This document shows positions 1 to 7,159 of a stretch of DNA of 28,588 nt, one piece after another. This stretch comes from RGIG7378 sp964500525 (lineage in GTDB: Bacteria > Bacillota > Clostridia > RGIG7378): assembly GCA_964500525.1 (NCBI GenBank), contig CAZCOE010000051.1, positions 1 through 28,588 on the forward strand, written 5' to 3'. Positions within the stretch are counted from its first letter, which is position 1; every line of letters begins with the position of its first letter. The notes under the pieces are model-generated. The model was not told the DNA's origin and ran no database searches. It saw only the letters and a list, made by a program, of their open reading frames with translations. A program made the position numbers and the translations under genes.

Positions 1-593
1 GCATCTGAGGTTGTGCCGGAAGTAAAAAGCAAAATAGACATTTCGTAGGGGTCTATCTTGGCGTTCAGGTAATCCATGTTGCCCTGGGCAAGGAGTTCAT
101 TACCCTCTGCAATCAATTCAGACAGAGAAACTGTGTTAAACTCCGGGTCGGTTTTGCTGCCCATGCATACAAAAAGTGAAACTGTGGGACATTTATCAGA
201 AATGCCCTTGATCTTTTCAAAATATTTGTCAGAGAAGATAACTGCAGAGGCCTCTGCGCGTTCAATCATGTTTACTATCTCTTCCCCGGGCAAGTCCTTG
301 TCGATAGGTACGATAATGCCCACGCCGGTGGCTGTTGCCATATATCCCACTGTCCATCCGTAGCAATTCTCGCCTAAAACTGCGATTCTCTTGCCCTTGA
401 ACCCTCTGGCAACAAGGGCTGTGCCCAGTGCATATACGTCGCTGCCGTATTGCTTATATGTAATAGGCCTATAGGGCTGATTGTGGGAATCCTTAACCAG
501 GAACAGGGTTCTGTCGCTGTACTTATCAAGGCTGTTTTGCAACAAGTCCTTGATGTCGGTAACCTTATCCATCTGGTAGAGTTTTAGCTTCAT
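1..593 (-). CDS. AMP-dependent acyl-CoA ligase, N-terminal part (runs off the window)
   Basis: Reading from an ATG at 593 to the window edge gives 197 residues without a stop. The start is supported by AAAGGAGAC just upstream. The protein opens MKLKLYQMDKVTDIKDLL and ends in LLFTSGTTS, the ATP/AMP-binding P-loop of the ANL adenylate-forming superfamily. The segment RGFKGKRIAVLGENCYGW matches the N-domain of long-chain fatty-acid CoA ligases. Such enzymes activate a carboxylic acid as acyl-AMP and transfer it to CoA. The hinge and C-terminal lid lie outside the window, so the substrate cannot be judged. It is preceded by a promoter with a palindrome over its -10 box. The family call is firm; long-chain fatty acid as substrate is inference. 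Confidence 0.85.
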   Translation of the reverse strand, partial: MKLKLYQMDKVTDIKDLLQNSLDKYSDRTLFLVKDSHNQPYRPITYKQYGSDVYALGTALVARGFKGKRIAVLGENCYGWTVGYMATATGVGIIVPIDKDLPGEEIVNMIERAEASAVIFSDKYFEKIKGISDKCPTVSLFVCMGSKTDPEFNTVSLSELIAEGNELLAQGNMDYLNAKIDPYEMSILLFTSGTTSD

Positions 594-650
594 ATTGGTG
601 TCTCCTTTGCAATTCTCAAGCGCTGAAAAAGCCAGAAATATAACTTAGGT

Positions 651-679
651 ATGGTATACCATTTTTAATAAAATTTCAA
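651..679 (-). promoter_or_regulatory. Candidate promoter and palindromic operator for the acyl-CoA ligase
   Basis: On the minus strand TTGAAA (674-679) and TACCAT (651-656) are separated by 17 bp. The -10 box lies inside a perfect 12-bp palindrome, ATGGTATACCAT (651-662). GGTATACC-type palindromes are typical of dimeric GntR- or TetR-like repressor operators, and placement over -10 suits repression. No regulator gene is in the window, so the binding protein is unknown. Confidence 0.45.
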
Positions 680-851
680 GCCTTGCCCCTTCGGTCCAGT
701 AAAGAGCAAATAGCAAAGTGAATAGCAAAGAATGTTTCGCTGTGGTCCCTGCGTTCCTGTAATCAATCATCGCTTTTGGAATACCACGGCGCTTGTCAGG
801 AGTTTTCTGAAATCCTTTTATGTGATTGGAATTACCCACTTTAATCCATAG

Positions 852-1211
852 TTACTCATCCAGCCATTTCAATAAATTAGGAAAACCCTCCTCAAAGCTC
901 AATAGTTCTTCCTCATTTACAGAGATCCCTACAATTGGCATTACATAGCCATCACCGAAATATTATGCAGCGGTAATAAAGTCAACTTGATCTCCAATTT
1001 CAATTCTTTGATCTATACCGTTCTGCTGAACAATCGACAGGTTATCACCAACGATTTTGAAACAACTGTCATCAAACTGTGGACTCAAATCTGAAAACCC
1101 GATATACAGTGCCGATTTATCCTCATCATAAGAAATGAATGTTACAATTCCTGTCGCATTTACATAATTGCTTTTTTCGGAGTAATACTCCTTCATTTTT
1201 GTTTTGTACAT
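852..1211 (-). pseudogene. Small accessory protein gene interrupted by an in-frame stop
   Basis: The frame from ATG 1211 (an ATG at 1196 and a TTG at 1241 are alternatives) reads to a TAA at 963-965. It then continues in the same frame as YFGDGYVMPIVGISVNEEE... to a second TAA at 852-854. The downstream 36 codons read as normal protein with no further stop, so the TAA most simply arose from a Lys codon (AAA). The intact product would be about 118 residues from ATG 1211. I do not recognise the family. It is acidic, has no signal peptide or membrane segment, and contains alternating short hydrophobic strands such as ATGIVTFISYD and SALYIGFSD. Its place beside SUKH and Imm32-like genes suggests an immunity-type protein, which is inference. 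Sequencing error at one base is the alternative. Confidence 0.6.
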
Positions 1212-1249
1212 GAAGTCGAGAATGCGAGCAAACACAGTCAACTGCCCAA

Positions 1250-1511
1250 TTATGATATGATTTCCTTTTCAATAACTAATTCATATTCTTCGTTCATTTT
1301 TGCAAAAAACCATCATAATGATCATGGCTACCTTCAGGTAAATCGCTATATGCCATATATAGCATTTGTTTAGCTATAGAAGCCAGCGCGCCTTTGTTTG
1401 CTGATATAACAACATTATTATCAGCAATATTTATTGCGAATTTCGAACCATTTTCCAAATAACATCTAAATTGTCTCCATCGTGATCTGGAATAACTAAA
1501 GTATCTTTCAT
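1250..1511 (-). pseudogene. Imm32-like immunity protein gene with two frameshifts
   Basis: From ATG 1511 the frame reads MKDTLVIPDHDGDNLD and then goes out of phase. Dropping one base near 1463 restores a long coherent stretch that includes ENGSKFAINIADNNVVISAN, SIAKQMLYMAYSDLPEGSH and HYDGF. A second loss in the T-run at 1304-1309 shifts to KMNEEYELVIEKEIIS, ending at TAA 1250-1252. Both breaks are single-base deletions. The pattern of a central SIAK helix, then EGSHxHYD and a C-terminal ELVIEKE resembles the Imm32 immunity family of polymorphic toxin systems, judged from memory without a search. As read it cannot make a full protein. Two sequencing errors so close together are possible but less likely, given the neighbouring stop-broken gene. 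Confidence 0.6.
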
Positions 1512-1642
1512 TATAAACCTCATCTAATTATCAAAAATATAAACGTGAACAGATTTGCTCATCGTCCTTGCTTAGTCGGCACTAAAGTGCAATACATGGA
1601 GATAGATTCAGCAGAGAAAACCAGCCAAACGAGGGAAGGCAG

Positions 1643-2254
1643 TTATCCGTTGCCTAATTTGCTTGTCTTACACTCTTCATGAGTTGCTTCTAACAAATCA
1701 AACACATCACATAAACAAGTATCGATTGTCGCCCATGTTTTACCAATGTTACATTCATTGTTTTCATGTTCAATTGCATAAACGCCAGTTCCATCAGTAT
1801 CGACATACAAATCCAACCTAATATACTTATTGTCAGGCCCATAGTAATGTCCAAATTTCAGCCAGCTTTCGGGTATACTATACGGTCGATCTAAATCTTC
1901 AATGCTGATATTATATGGCTCAATATGTTCTCGATCATCTGTTAAAGGAACTCCATAGATTGAAAAACAACTGCGAGAAATCCGTATGCCTTTCTTTCCG
2001 ACACGACGTACACTCCAAAAAAGATCTGCCCCGTTCATAGTCTTAAATAAAACCAATAATTCCCTTGGGAAAGTTTTCTTATAGTTTTTAACCAGTTCTT
2101 GCATGACCCGTTCTGGCATAGGTAAAAATACAATATGTTTTGCAAGTGGTGGTGTATCATCACATATGTCATATAGCAATGCCCTATCTTTTATCCCGCA
2201 ACTTCCTATGCAATATTTGTTATTCAAGTCTTCTATTTTCGATAGAAATTTCAC
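1643..2254 (-). CDS. SMI1/KNR4 (SUKH) family protein, probable immunity protein
   Basis: I choose GTG 2254 as start. It follows GGGAGG at normal spacing and overlaps the stop of the upstream GNAT gene as GTGA; an upstream in-frame start at 2287 would lie deep inside GNAT. The 203-residue product has the SUKH pattern: LPMPERVMQELVKNYKKTFP, then a LLVLFKTMNGADLF core (helix plus conserved NGA/G turn), a CFSIYGVPL strand and a YIRLDLYVDTDGTGVYAIE strand pair. SUKH proteins often act as cytoplasmic immunity proteins against polymorphic toxins. It lacks a signal peptide and membrane segment. It is the only intact gene of the AT-rich patch downstream of GNAT, and no cognate toxin is visible. The family call is good; the immunity role is inferred. 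Confidence 0.75.
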   Translation of the reverse strand: MKFLSKIEDLNNKYCIGSCGIKDRALLYDICDDTPPLAKHIVFLPMPERVMQELVKNYKKTFPRELLVLFKTMNGADLFWSVRRVGKKGIRISRSCFSIYGVPLTDDREHIEPYNISIEDLDRPYSIPESWLKFGHYYGPDNKYIRLDLYVDTDGTGVYAIEHENNECNIGKTWATIDTCLCDVFDLLEATHEECKTSKLGNG

Positions 2255-3063
2255 TCTATATACCTCCCTTTCACTAGCGTATAGCACACATTATTCAGCT
2301 TCAGTCCCAGGGATTCCGCCAGGGCCACAGAAGCCTTGTTGTTCACATCCGTATGGTACAGGATTATGCAATTATCTGTAGTTCCGTACAAGGCGTGGCG
2401 TACACACCTGGATGCCCATCCTCTGCGGCGGCGTATTTTTGCGGTATAGACCCAGATTGGCTCGATAATAGAGCCATAGCCATATTCGTTTTTCTCAATG
2501 GTGCAAATAGTAATAGGAGATCCGGCCAATAATCTGCCGTATACTGTGCAATTGTCGCTGTCCAGGGGCAAGGAGCCGCAGTACATAGCAGTCTGCTCAT
2601 CCACCAGATTGGAAACAATGCTCATTTCGTCCAGGGAAAGTCTATGAATATCCCCTGACAGTTCAAAGTTCAAACCAACACCCAGGTATTCGGCCACCTG
2701 GTCATAGAGCTTGGCTCCACCGGTCTTTAAATGTTCTGAAAGCTCTGCACTGTTTGTATGGATAAGGCACTCAGCCCCGGCATATCTGTTGGCGCAGTCA
2801 TGGAGAATCTCATCTGCAGCATCTGCGTCCAGGCCAAACAGCCATATTTCCATGGAGGGCTGTTCTGCCTCAAGGGACATACAATTCAGCACCGCTGTTG
2901 TTTCTCCACATGTGGCCAGCAAATTGATTCCCTGACCTGCAGGATATGTGTCGTTTTCGTCTGCAAGGAATTGGAGATAGTATATATTGCCTGCATTTCC
3001 AATGTGATCAGCATCATCCAGGGACTTGAGGAAATCCCGGATATTGTGGGAATAGCTAACCAT
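2251..3063 (-). CDS. GNAT-family N-acetyltransferase
   Basis: A 270-residue protein whose ATG at 3063 overlaps the rlmB stop by one base (TAATG). The C-terminal third has the GNAT fold: a strand ending IIEPIWVYT followed by KIRRRRGWASRCV (acetyl-CoA pyrophosphate-binding motif A, about residues 205-222), then ILYHTDVNNKASVALAESLG (motif B, about 236-255) and YTLVKG at the end. The first 140 residues are poorly conserved and may be a degenerate second GNAT-like half. The substrate is unknown; GNAT enzymes of this size acetylate small molecules or protein termini. It is the fourth gene of the cysS-mrnC-rlmB run, where Bacillus has rae1/yacP. Its last codons contain the Shine-Dalgarno of the SUKH gene. 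Confidence 0.75.
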   Translation of the reverse strand: MVSYSHNIRDFLKSLDDADHIGNAGNIYYLQFLADENDTYPAGQGINLLATCGETTAVLNCMSLEAEQPSMEIWLFGLDADAADEILHDCANRYAGAECLIHTNSAELSEHLKTGGAKLYDQVAEYLGVGLNFELSGDIHRLSLDEMSIVSNLVDEQTAMYCGSLPLDSDNCTVYGRLLAGSPITICTIEKNEYGYGSIIEPIWVYTAKIRRRRGWASRCVRHALYGTTDNCIILYHTDVNNKASVALAESLGLKLNNVCYTLVKGRYIE

Positions 3064-3965
3064 TATAGGCCACACCTCTGGGAAACAGCCTCAAACATAA
3101 CGATTGCTGCCGCAGTTGCAGCATTCAGGGAATTAACCTTGCCCATGAGAGGAATCTTAACCAGATGGTCGCAATTGGACATGACCACTCTGCTCATTCC
3201 CTCTCCCTCACTGCCGATAATCAATGCAATGGGGCCCTTGTAATCCACATCCTTGTACATCTGGGATGCTCCGCCGTCTGTGCCCACAATCCATAGGCCC
3301 TTTTCCTTGAGCTCCCTGATGGTTGCTGAGATGTTTACAACTCTGGCAATCATCATATGCTCACAGGCGCCTGCAGATACCTTGGCTACAACAGGAGTAA
3401 CCTGGACTGACCTGCGCTCCGGTATGATAATCCCATCCACTCCTGCACATTCGGCAGAACGGATAATGGCTCCAAAGTTGTTGGGATCGTTGATGCCATC
3501 CAGAATGACGATAAAAGGTGCGTGTCCCAGGTTTGCCGCCCGGTTCAGAATATCATCCACTGTGCAGTATTCCTTGGCAGAAGCCAGGGCTATTACACCC
3601 TGGTGTGAGCCTACCACTGAAATCTTGTCCAGGGCGCTGCGCTCCACCTCTGCCAGAGGAATCCTGGCCTCCTTGGCCAGGTACATTATCTTGGCAATAG
3701 TGGAATCATGGGAACCTTTGGCAATCATGATTCTGTTTATGCTGCGGCCTGCCTCCAGAGCCTCCAGACAGGGGTTGCGGCCCTCAATCAGGTCGTCTCT
3801 GTCATAGTTGTTCTCCCCGGATACAGAGTGGGCCTTGGGCTGGGGTCTGAATCCACCCTTAGAGGATGAATCATGTGCCGGTGCCCTGCCGGTTCTACGG
3901 GAATTTGTGTTTTGCGACTTGGGGAAACTGCCCTTGGCCTTTCCCTGATTATACTTTCTATCCAT
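3063..3965 (-). CDS. rlmB: TrmH/SpoU-family 23S rRNA 2'-O-methyltransferase
   Basis: A 300-residue protein. The first 55 residues are a basic, low-complexity tail (NSRRTGR, KGGFRPQPK). An RNA-binding substrate domain follows (IEGRNPCLEALEAGRSINRI, about 61-80). The SPOUT catalytic domain shows its three motifs: ILDGINDPNNFGAIIRSAEC, LIIGSEGEGMSR, and IPLMGKVNSLNAATAAAI, which form the knotted SAM site. RlmB-type enzymes methylate the ribose of a guanosine in 23S rRNA. It starts 8 bases inside mrnC and overlaps GNAT by one base, the conserved cysS-mrnC-rlmB order. The basic N-terminal tail is longer than in E. coli RlmB. Confidence 0.9.
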   Translation of the reverse strand: MDRKYNQGKAKGSFPKSQNTNSRRTGRAPAHDSSSKGGFRPQPKAHSVSGENNYDRDDLIEGRNPCLEALEAGRSINRIMIAKGSHDSTIAKIMYLAKEARIPLAEVERSALDKISVVGSHQGVIALASAKEYCTVDDILNRAANLGHAPFIVILDGINDPNNFGAIIRSAECAGVDGIIIPERRSVQVTPVVAKVSAGACEHMMIARVVNISATIRELKEKGLWIVGTDGGASQMYKDVDYKGPIALIIGSEGEGMSRVVMSNCDHLVKIPLMGKVNSLNAATAAAIVMFEAVSQRCGL

Positions 3966-4404
3966 TTGCGCTCCCTATGGAAATCTGCCCGATAATATCG
4001 TCTGCCTTGGCCATCAATTGGGCCAGCCTGTCGTCGTCTCCCTTGAGATAGAGAAAGCCCAGCAGGCACTCAAAGGCTGTGGCCAACCTATACTCTGCCA
4101 TGGATGCGTGCTTGGCCACTGTGCCCTGATGTGCATTACGGGCACGTCTGACCAGGTCCTGCTCCTCAGGCGTCAGGAATTCTGTCATGCCTCGCATTGC
4201 AGCCGCCTGAGCTCCTGCCCTCACTCTGGAAACAGTGGCGCAGTGAACCTCCTGAATGCTGCCAACACCCAGAGAGATGGCTTGGGTTCTGGTATGCAGT
4301 TCGAAAACCGTATCTCCTATATATGCCAAATAGGAAGTCGGCATATTGATCAGCTCAGATTCTGTATACAGACGACTCCTGAAACCTGACGTCACCTCTG
4401 TCAT
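3958..4404 (-). CDS. mrnC: Mini-ribonuclease III
   Basis: A 148-residue protein with only the RNase III catalytic domain and no dsRNA-binding domain, as expected for MrnC. The signature LAYIGDTVFELHTR carries the metal-binding acidic residues Asp31 and Glu35. A second acidic helix, YRLATAFECLLGFLYLKGD, supplies the C-terminal catalytic Glu. In Bacillus the enzyme trims 23S rRNA ends. The start is ATG 4404, overlapping the cysS stop as ATGA, so translation is probably coupled. The end overlaps rlmB by 8 bases. Confidence 0.93.
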   Translation of the reverse strand: MTEVTSGFRSRLYTESELINMPTSYLAYIGDTVFELHTRTQAISLGVGSIQEVHCATVSRVRAGAQAAAMRGMTEFLTPEEQDLVRRARNAHQGTVAKHASMAEYRLATAFECLLGFLYLKGDDDRLAQLMAKADDIIGQISIGSANG

Positions 4405-5792
4405 TTTCTCTCCAGCTTCTGTCCCTCAGGGGAATCCTTAACCACATATCCCATTTCGGACAATGTGTTCCTAATCTGATCAGACAGGGCCCAATCCTTG
4501 GACTGTCTGGCGGCAGCTCTCTTGGCCAGCAGCTCAGCCACCTGGGCCGGAACATCCAGCTCCTCCTTGGCTGTGGGCCGATAGTTTGCAATATCCAGGC
4601 CCAGTATAGCGTCCATCTTGATTAATGCCTGCCAGATGGCGTCGGACTTGGTCTCGTTCTTAATCAAATTCCATGCAATACCCAATGCCTTAGGTACGTT
4701 CAGGTCGTCATTTACAGCATCAAAGAATTCCCTGAGGGCAGTCTCCACCAATTGGTCTGGGACAACACCTGTCTGGCCCTTGTGGGCAAAGGCGCTGTCG
4801 TAGAACCTTGCACAGGAAATAACTGCGGCCTTGATGGAGTCCTCAGTATAGTTTAGCTTGTTCCTATAGTGGGCGTTAAGGCAGAAGTAGCGGAATGCCA
4901 TAGGTGGAATGCCCATCTTCTCCAGATCGGAGACGGTCCACACATTGCCCAGACTCTTGGACATTTTGCCGTTGTTCACCATCATGAACTCGCTGTGCAT
5001 CCAATACTTAACCGCCGGCTTGCCGTGGTTGATAGCCTCGGATTGGGCGATTTCGTTCTCGTGGTGAATGGGAATATGGTCCACACCGCCGGTATGAATG
5101 TCAAAATACTCTCCCAGGTACTTGCGGGACATGACTGAGCACTCAATGTGCCATCCGGGATAGCCCATTCCCCAGGGGCTGGGCCATTGCATAATGTGTT
5201 CCTTGGGAGCCTTCTTCCACAGAGCAAAATCTGCAGGGTTTCTCTTCTCCACATTTACATCCACTCTGGCTCCGGCCTGCTGGTCCTCCAGGTTAATGCC
5301 GGATAACTTGCCGTAATTGGGGAACTTGGAAATATCATAGTAAATTCCGTCGGAGGTCTCGTATCCATAGCCCAGTTCCACCAATTCCTTGACAAAGTCA
5401 ATCATCTCCTGAATGTTGTCTGTGGCTCTGGGGGTAATCTCCGGCATGTCGATGTGCAGCTTGGCACAATCGGCCATAAATGCGTCTGTATAGAATGCAG
5501 CAATCTCCCAAGGTGTCTTGCCCTCCCGGCGTGCACCCTTCTCCATCTTGTCCTCACCTGAATCTCCGTCAGATGTCAAGTGACCCACGTCGGTAATATT
5601 CATAACACCGGTAAGCTGATAGCCGTTGCTCTTTATGGTCCTGCGCAGCAAGTCCATAAAGATATATGTGCGCATGTTGCCGATATGTGCATATCCGTAA
5701 ACCGTAGGCCCGCAGGAATACATGCGGACGCTGTTGCCGTTAATGGGCTCAAAGTCTTCCTTTTGTCTGGAAAGTGTATTGTAAACTCTCAT
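4401..5792 (-). CDS. cysS: Cysteinyl-tRNA synthetase
   Basis: A 463-residue class I synthetase that charges tRNA-Cys. I place the start at ATG 5792 (MRVYNTLSRQKEDF), six bases after TTAGGAG; an earlier in-frame ATG at 5849 has no such site and lies in the leader. Visible motifs are CGPTVYGYAHIGNMR (zinc ligand Cys27 and HIGH-type HIGN, 36-39), GWHIECSVMS (Cys218), GGVDHIPIHHENE (zinc ligands in the His/Glu run at 243-247) and KMSKS (276-280). It is the first gene after a strong promoter and overlaps mrnC by 4 bases. The leader is only about 60 nt, too short for a T-box. Confidence 0.97.
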   Translation of the reverse strand: MRVYNTLSRQKEDFEPINGNSVRMYSCGPTVYGYAHIGNMRTYIFMDLLRRTIKSNGYQLTGVMNITDVGHLTSDGDSGEDKMEKGARREGKTPWEIAAFYTDAFMADCAKLHIDMPEITPRATDNIQEMIDFVKELVELGYGYETSDGIYYDISKFPNYGKLSGINLEDQQAGARVDVNVEKRNPADFALWKKAPKEHIMQWPSPWGMGYPGWHIECSVMSRKYLGEYFDIHTGGVDHIPIHHENEIAQSEAINHGKPAVKYWMHSEFMMVNNGKMSKSLGNVWTVSDLEKMGIPPMAFRYFCLNAHYRNKLNYTEDSIKAAVISCARFYDSAFAHKGQTGVVPDQLVETALREFFDAVNDDLNVPKALGIAWNLIKNETKSDAIWQALIKMDAILGLDIANYRPTAKEELDVPAQVAELLAKRAAARQSKDWALSDQIRNTLSEMGYVVKDSPEGQKLERK

Positions 5793-5856
5793 ATATTCTC
5801 CTAACTGTCCATGCAGCAGAATTGATGTAATTCGGTGGCACATAGCCAACTGATTA

Positions 5857-5885
5857 ATTTTATCAAAAGGGTAATATCAGGTCAA
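5857..5885 (-). promoter_or_regulatory. Sigma-A promoter of the cysS operon
   Basis: On the minus strand TTGACC (5880-5885), a 17-bp spacer and TAAAAT (5857-5862). It sits in the 107-bp gap between the lipoprotein stop and cysS and predicts a leader of about 60 nt. Confidence 0.75.
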
Positions 5886-5899
5886 CCGCACGTATTTGC

Positions 5900-7159
5900 C
5901 TATCCTACTCCTCCCGGTGGCTCCTGATTGGGATCTGTAGTGTTGTCCGACACCGGATATTTGGAGAATTCCAATCTGAACATAGCCAACAAATCTGCGG
6001 CAGGAGTCTCTCCCTCAAGCAGCACCTGCATAAACGGGTTAATGACCTGTTCGTAGCCGGTGATCTTCTGCCTGTGCACCTTTGTTCCGACAGCTGAGAA
6101 GAATTCGGTTATATTCTTTAGCTGGGGAGAAGTATAGGTGTCCTCCTTGTTCTCCCACATGATATCGGTATATAAGTCCAGAGCTGTCTCAATGTTTGAA
6201 TAGGACTTGGAGTTCTTGGCCATTACCAGCACCATATAGTCCGGAGTCATGGATATATATTCGGTGGCATCGGGACCCATAGGCAGCGTAACCATCCGAT
6301 ATTTGGAGTCCAGTTCCCCTGCCTCGGAAGCCTTGCCTACGTAGAAGGCAGCCTCTCCATTAAAGAACAGATTTGTGTCATCGTATATTGCGTCAGCAGC
6401 GGCCATTTCATGGATGTACTCCAGCATTTTCTCCGCATGGTCATTTGCCTTGATAACATCGGTGACGTCAGCATTATTGGTGGCCAAAACTGCATCCAGG
6501 AAGTCGCCTCCAAAGCCCTTGGTTCCCCCTTCGCTGATTGAAGTAACCATGCTGACCAGCGTGTCCCAGTTCCAGGTTCCTTGGCCAATTGCCTTGTTTA
6601 CAGCATCCATATCCACATATTCGGAATTGCAATACAGCACATATCCGGGAATGGACTTACCCCAATATACGCCGTACACATAGCCGTATTGGACGGAATT
6701 CATGGTACAGAACTTGTCCCACTTGTTCTCTGTCAGATCCATCTGGGTGGAATAGCTGTATGGAGTCAGCAGCTCTCTGTCCAGGAAATACTGCAGATGA
6801 TCCGACTCTATCCAGAACAGATCTGCCACAGGCTCTCCTTTTTCGATGGAGTTAATGATGGTGTTGTAGTAGTTATCGTAATCTATCTTTACGTAGTCGA
6901 TATTCAGCTTCTTGGTGTTGCAAAGTGCGTTCAGGGCGTTGACCACCGGAGCCTCTGCCTCGTTGCGGGGCTCCTCCGGCCAGGCTATATTCCACCATGC
7001 GCCAAAGGTCAATGTCATATCCTCAAAGGATTCCACAGCGGTATCAAACACATAATCCGATGTGCTGTCCACAGTGTTGGTTGTCTCCTGATCAGTACAT
7101 CCGGAAAGGCACATGACAGCAGCCAACAGCAGGCACAATATGGCGCTAATCCTCCTCAT
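5900..7159 (-). CDS. Extracellular solute-binding lipoprotein (ABC-type)
   Basis: A 419-residue protein starting at ATG 7159, six bases after a perfect AAGGAGG and 14 bases inside the end of leuA. MRRISAILCLLLAAVMCLSG is a lipoprotein signal with lipobox LSGC (Cys21). The mature part resembles family 1 carbohydrate-type binding proteins: DLTFG-like opening (MTLTFGAWWNIAWPEE), YDNYYNTIINSIEKGEPVAD with WIES, then GTWNWDTLVSMVTSISEGG and GEAAFYVG. It should be tethered outside the membrane and deliver a ligand to an ABC permease, yet no permease or ATPase gene is adjacent. The C-terminus is a proline/glycine-rich tail (DPNQEPPGGVG). The ligand cannot be deduced. Fold class fairly sure, transport role inferred. 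Confidence 0.8.
   Translation of the reverse strand: MRRISAILCLLLAAVMCLSGCTDQETTNTVDSTSDYVFDTAVESFEDMTLTFGAWWNIAWPEEPRNEAEAPVVNALNALCNTKKLNIDYVKIDYDNYYNTIINSIEKGEPVADLFWIESDHLQYFLDRELLTPYSYSTQMDLTENKWDKFCTMNSVQYGYVYGVYWGKSIPGYVLYCNSEYVDMDAVNKAIGQGTWNWDTLVSMVTSISEGGTKGFGGDFLDAVLATNNADVTDVIKANDHAEKMLEYIHEMAAADAIYDDTNLFFNGEAAFYVGKASEAGELDSKYRMVTLPMGPDATEYISMTPDYMVLVMAKNSKSYSNIETALDLYTDIMWENKEDTYTSPQLKNITEFFSAVGTKVHRQKITGYEQVINPFMQVLLEGETPAADLLAMFRLEFSKYPVSDNTTDPNQEPPGGVG

Noticed and set aside
645..839. Open frame of 64 codons on the minus strand
   Set aside because: No ribosome binding site, its end runs through the ligase promoter/operator, and part of it is an AGTGAATAGCAAAG-type repeat string. 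I see no recognisable domain; the 594-851 gap otherwise holds nothing I can name.
1512..1642. Short minus-strand peptide (MSKSVHVYIFDN) before the Imm32-like gene
   Set aside because: Only 12 codons, with no clear ribosome binding site or conservation signal.
5793..5899. T-box leader before cysS
   Set aside because: The promoter leaves only about 60 nt of leader, with no terminator/antiterminator pair and no T-box core sequence.
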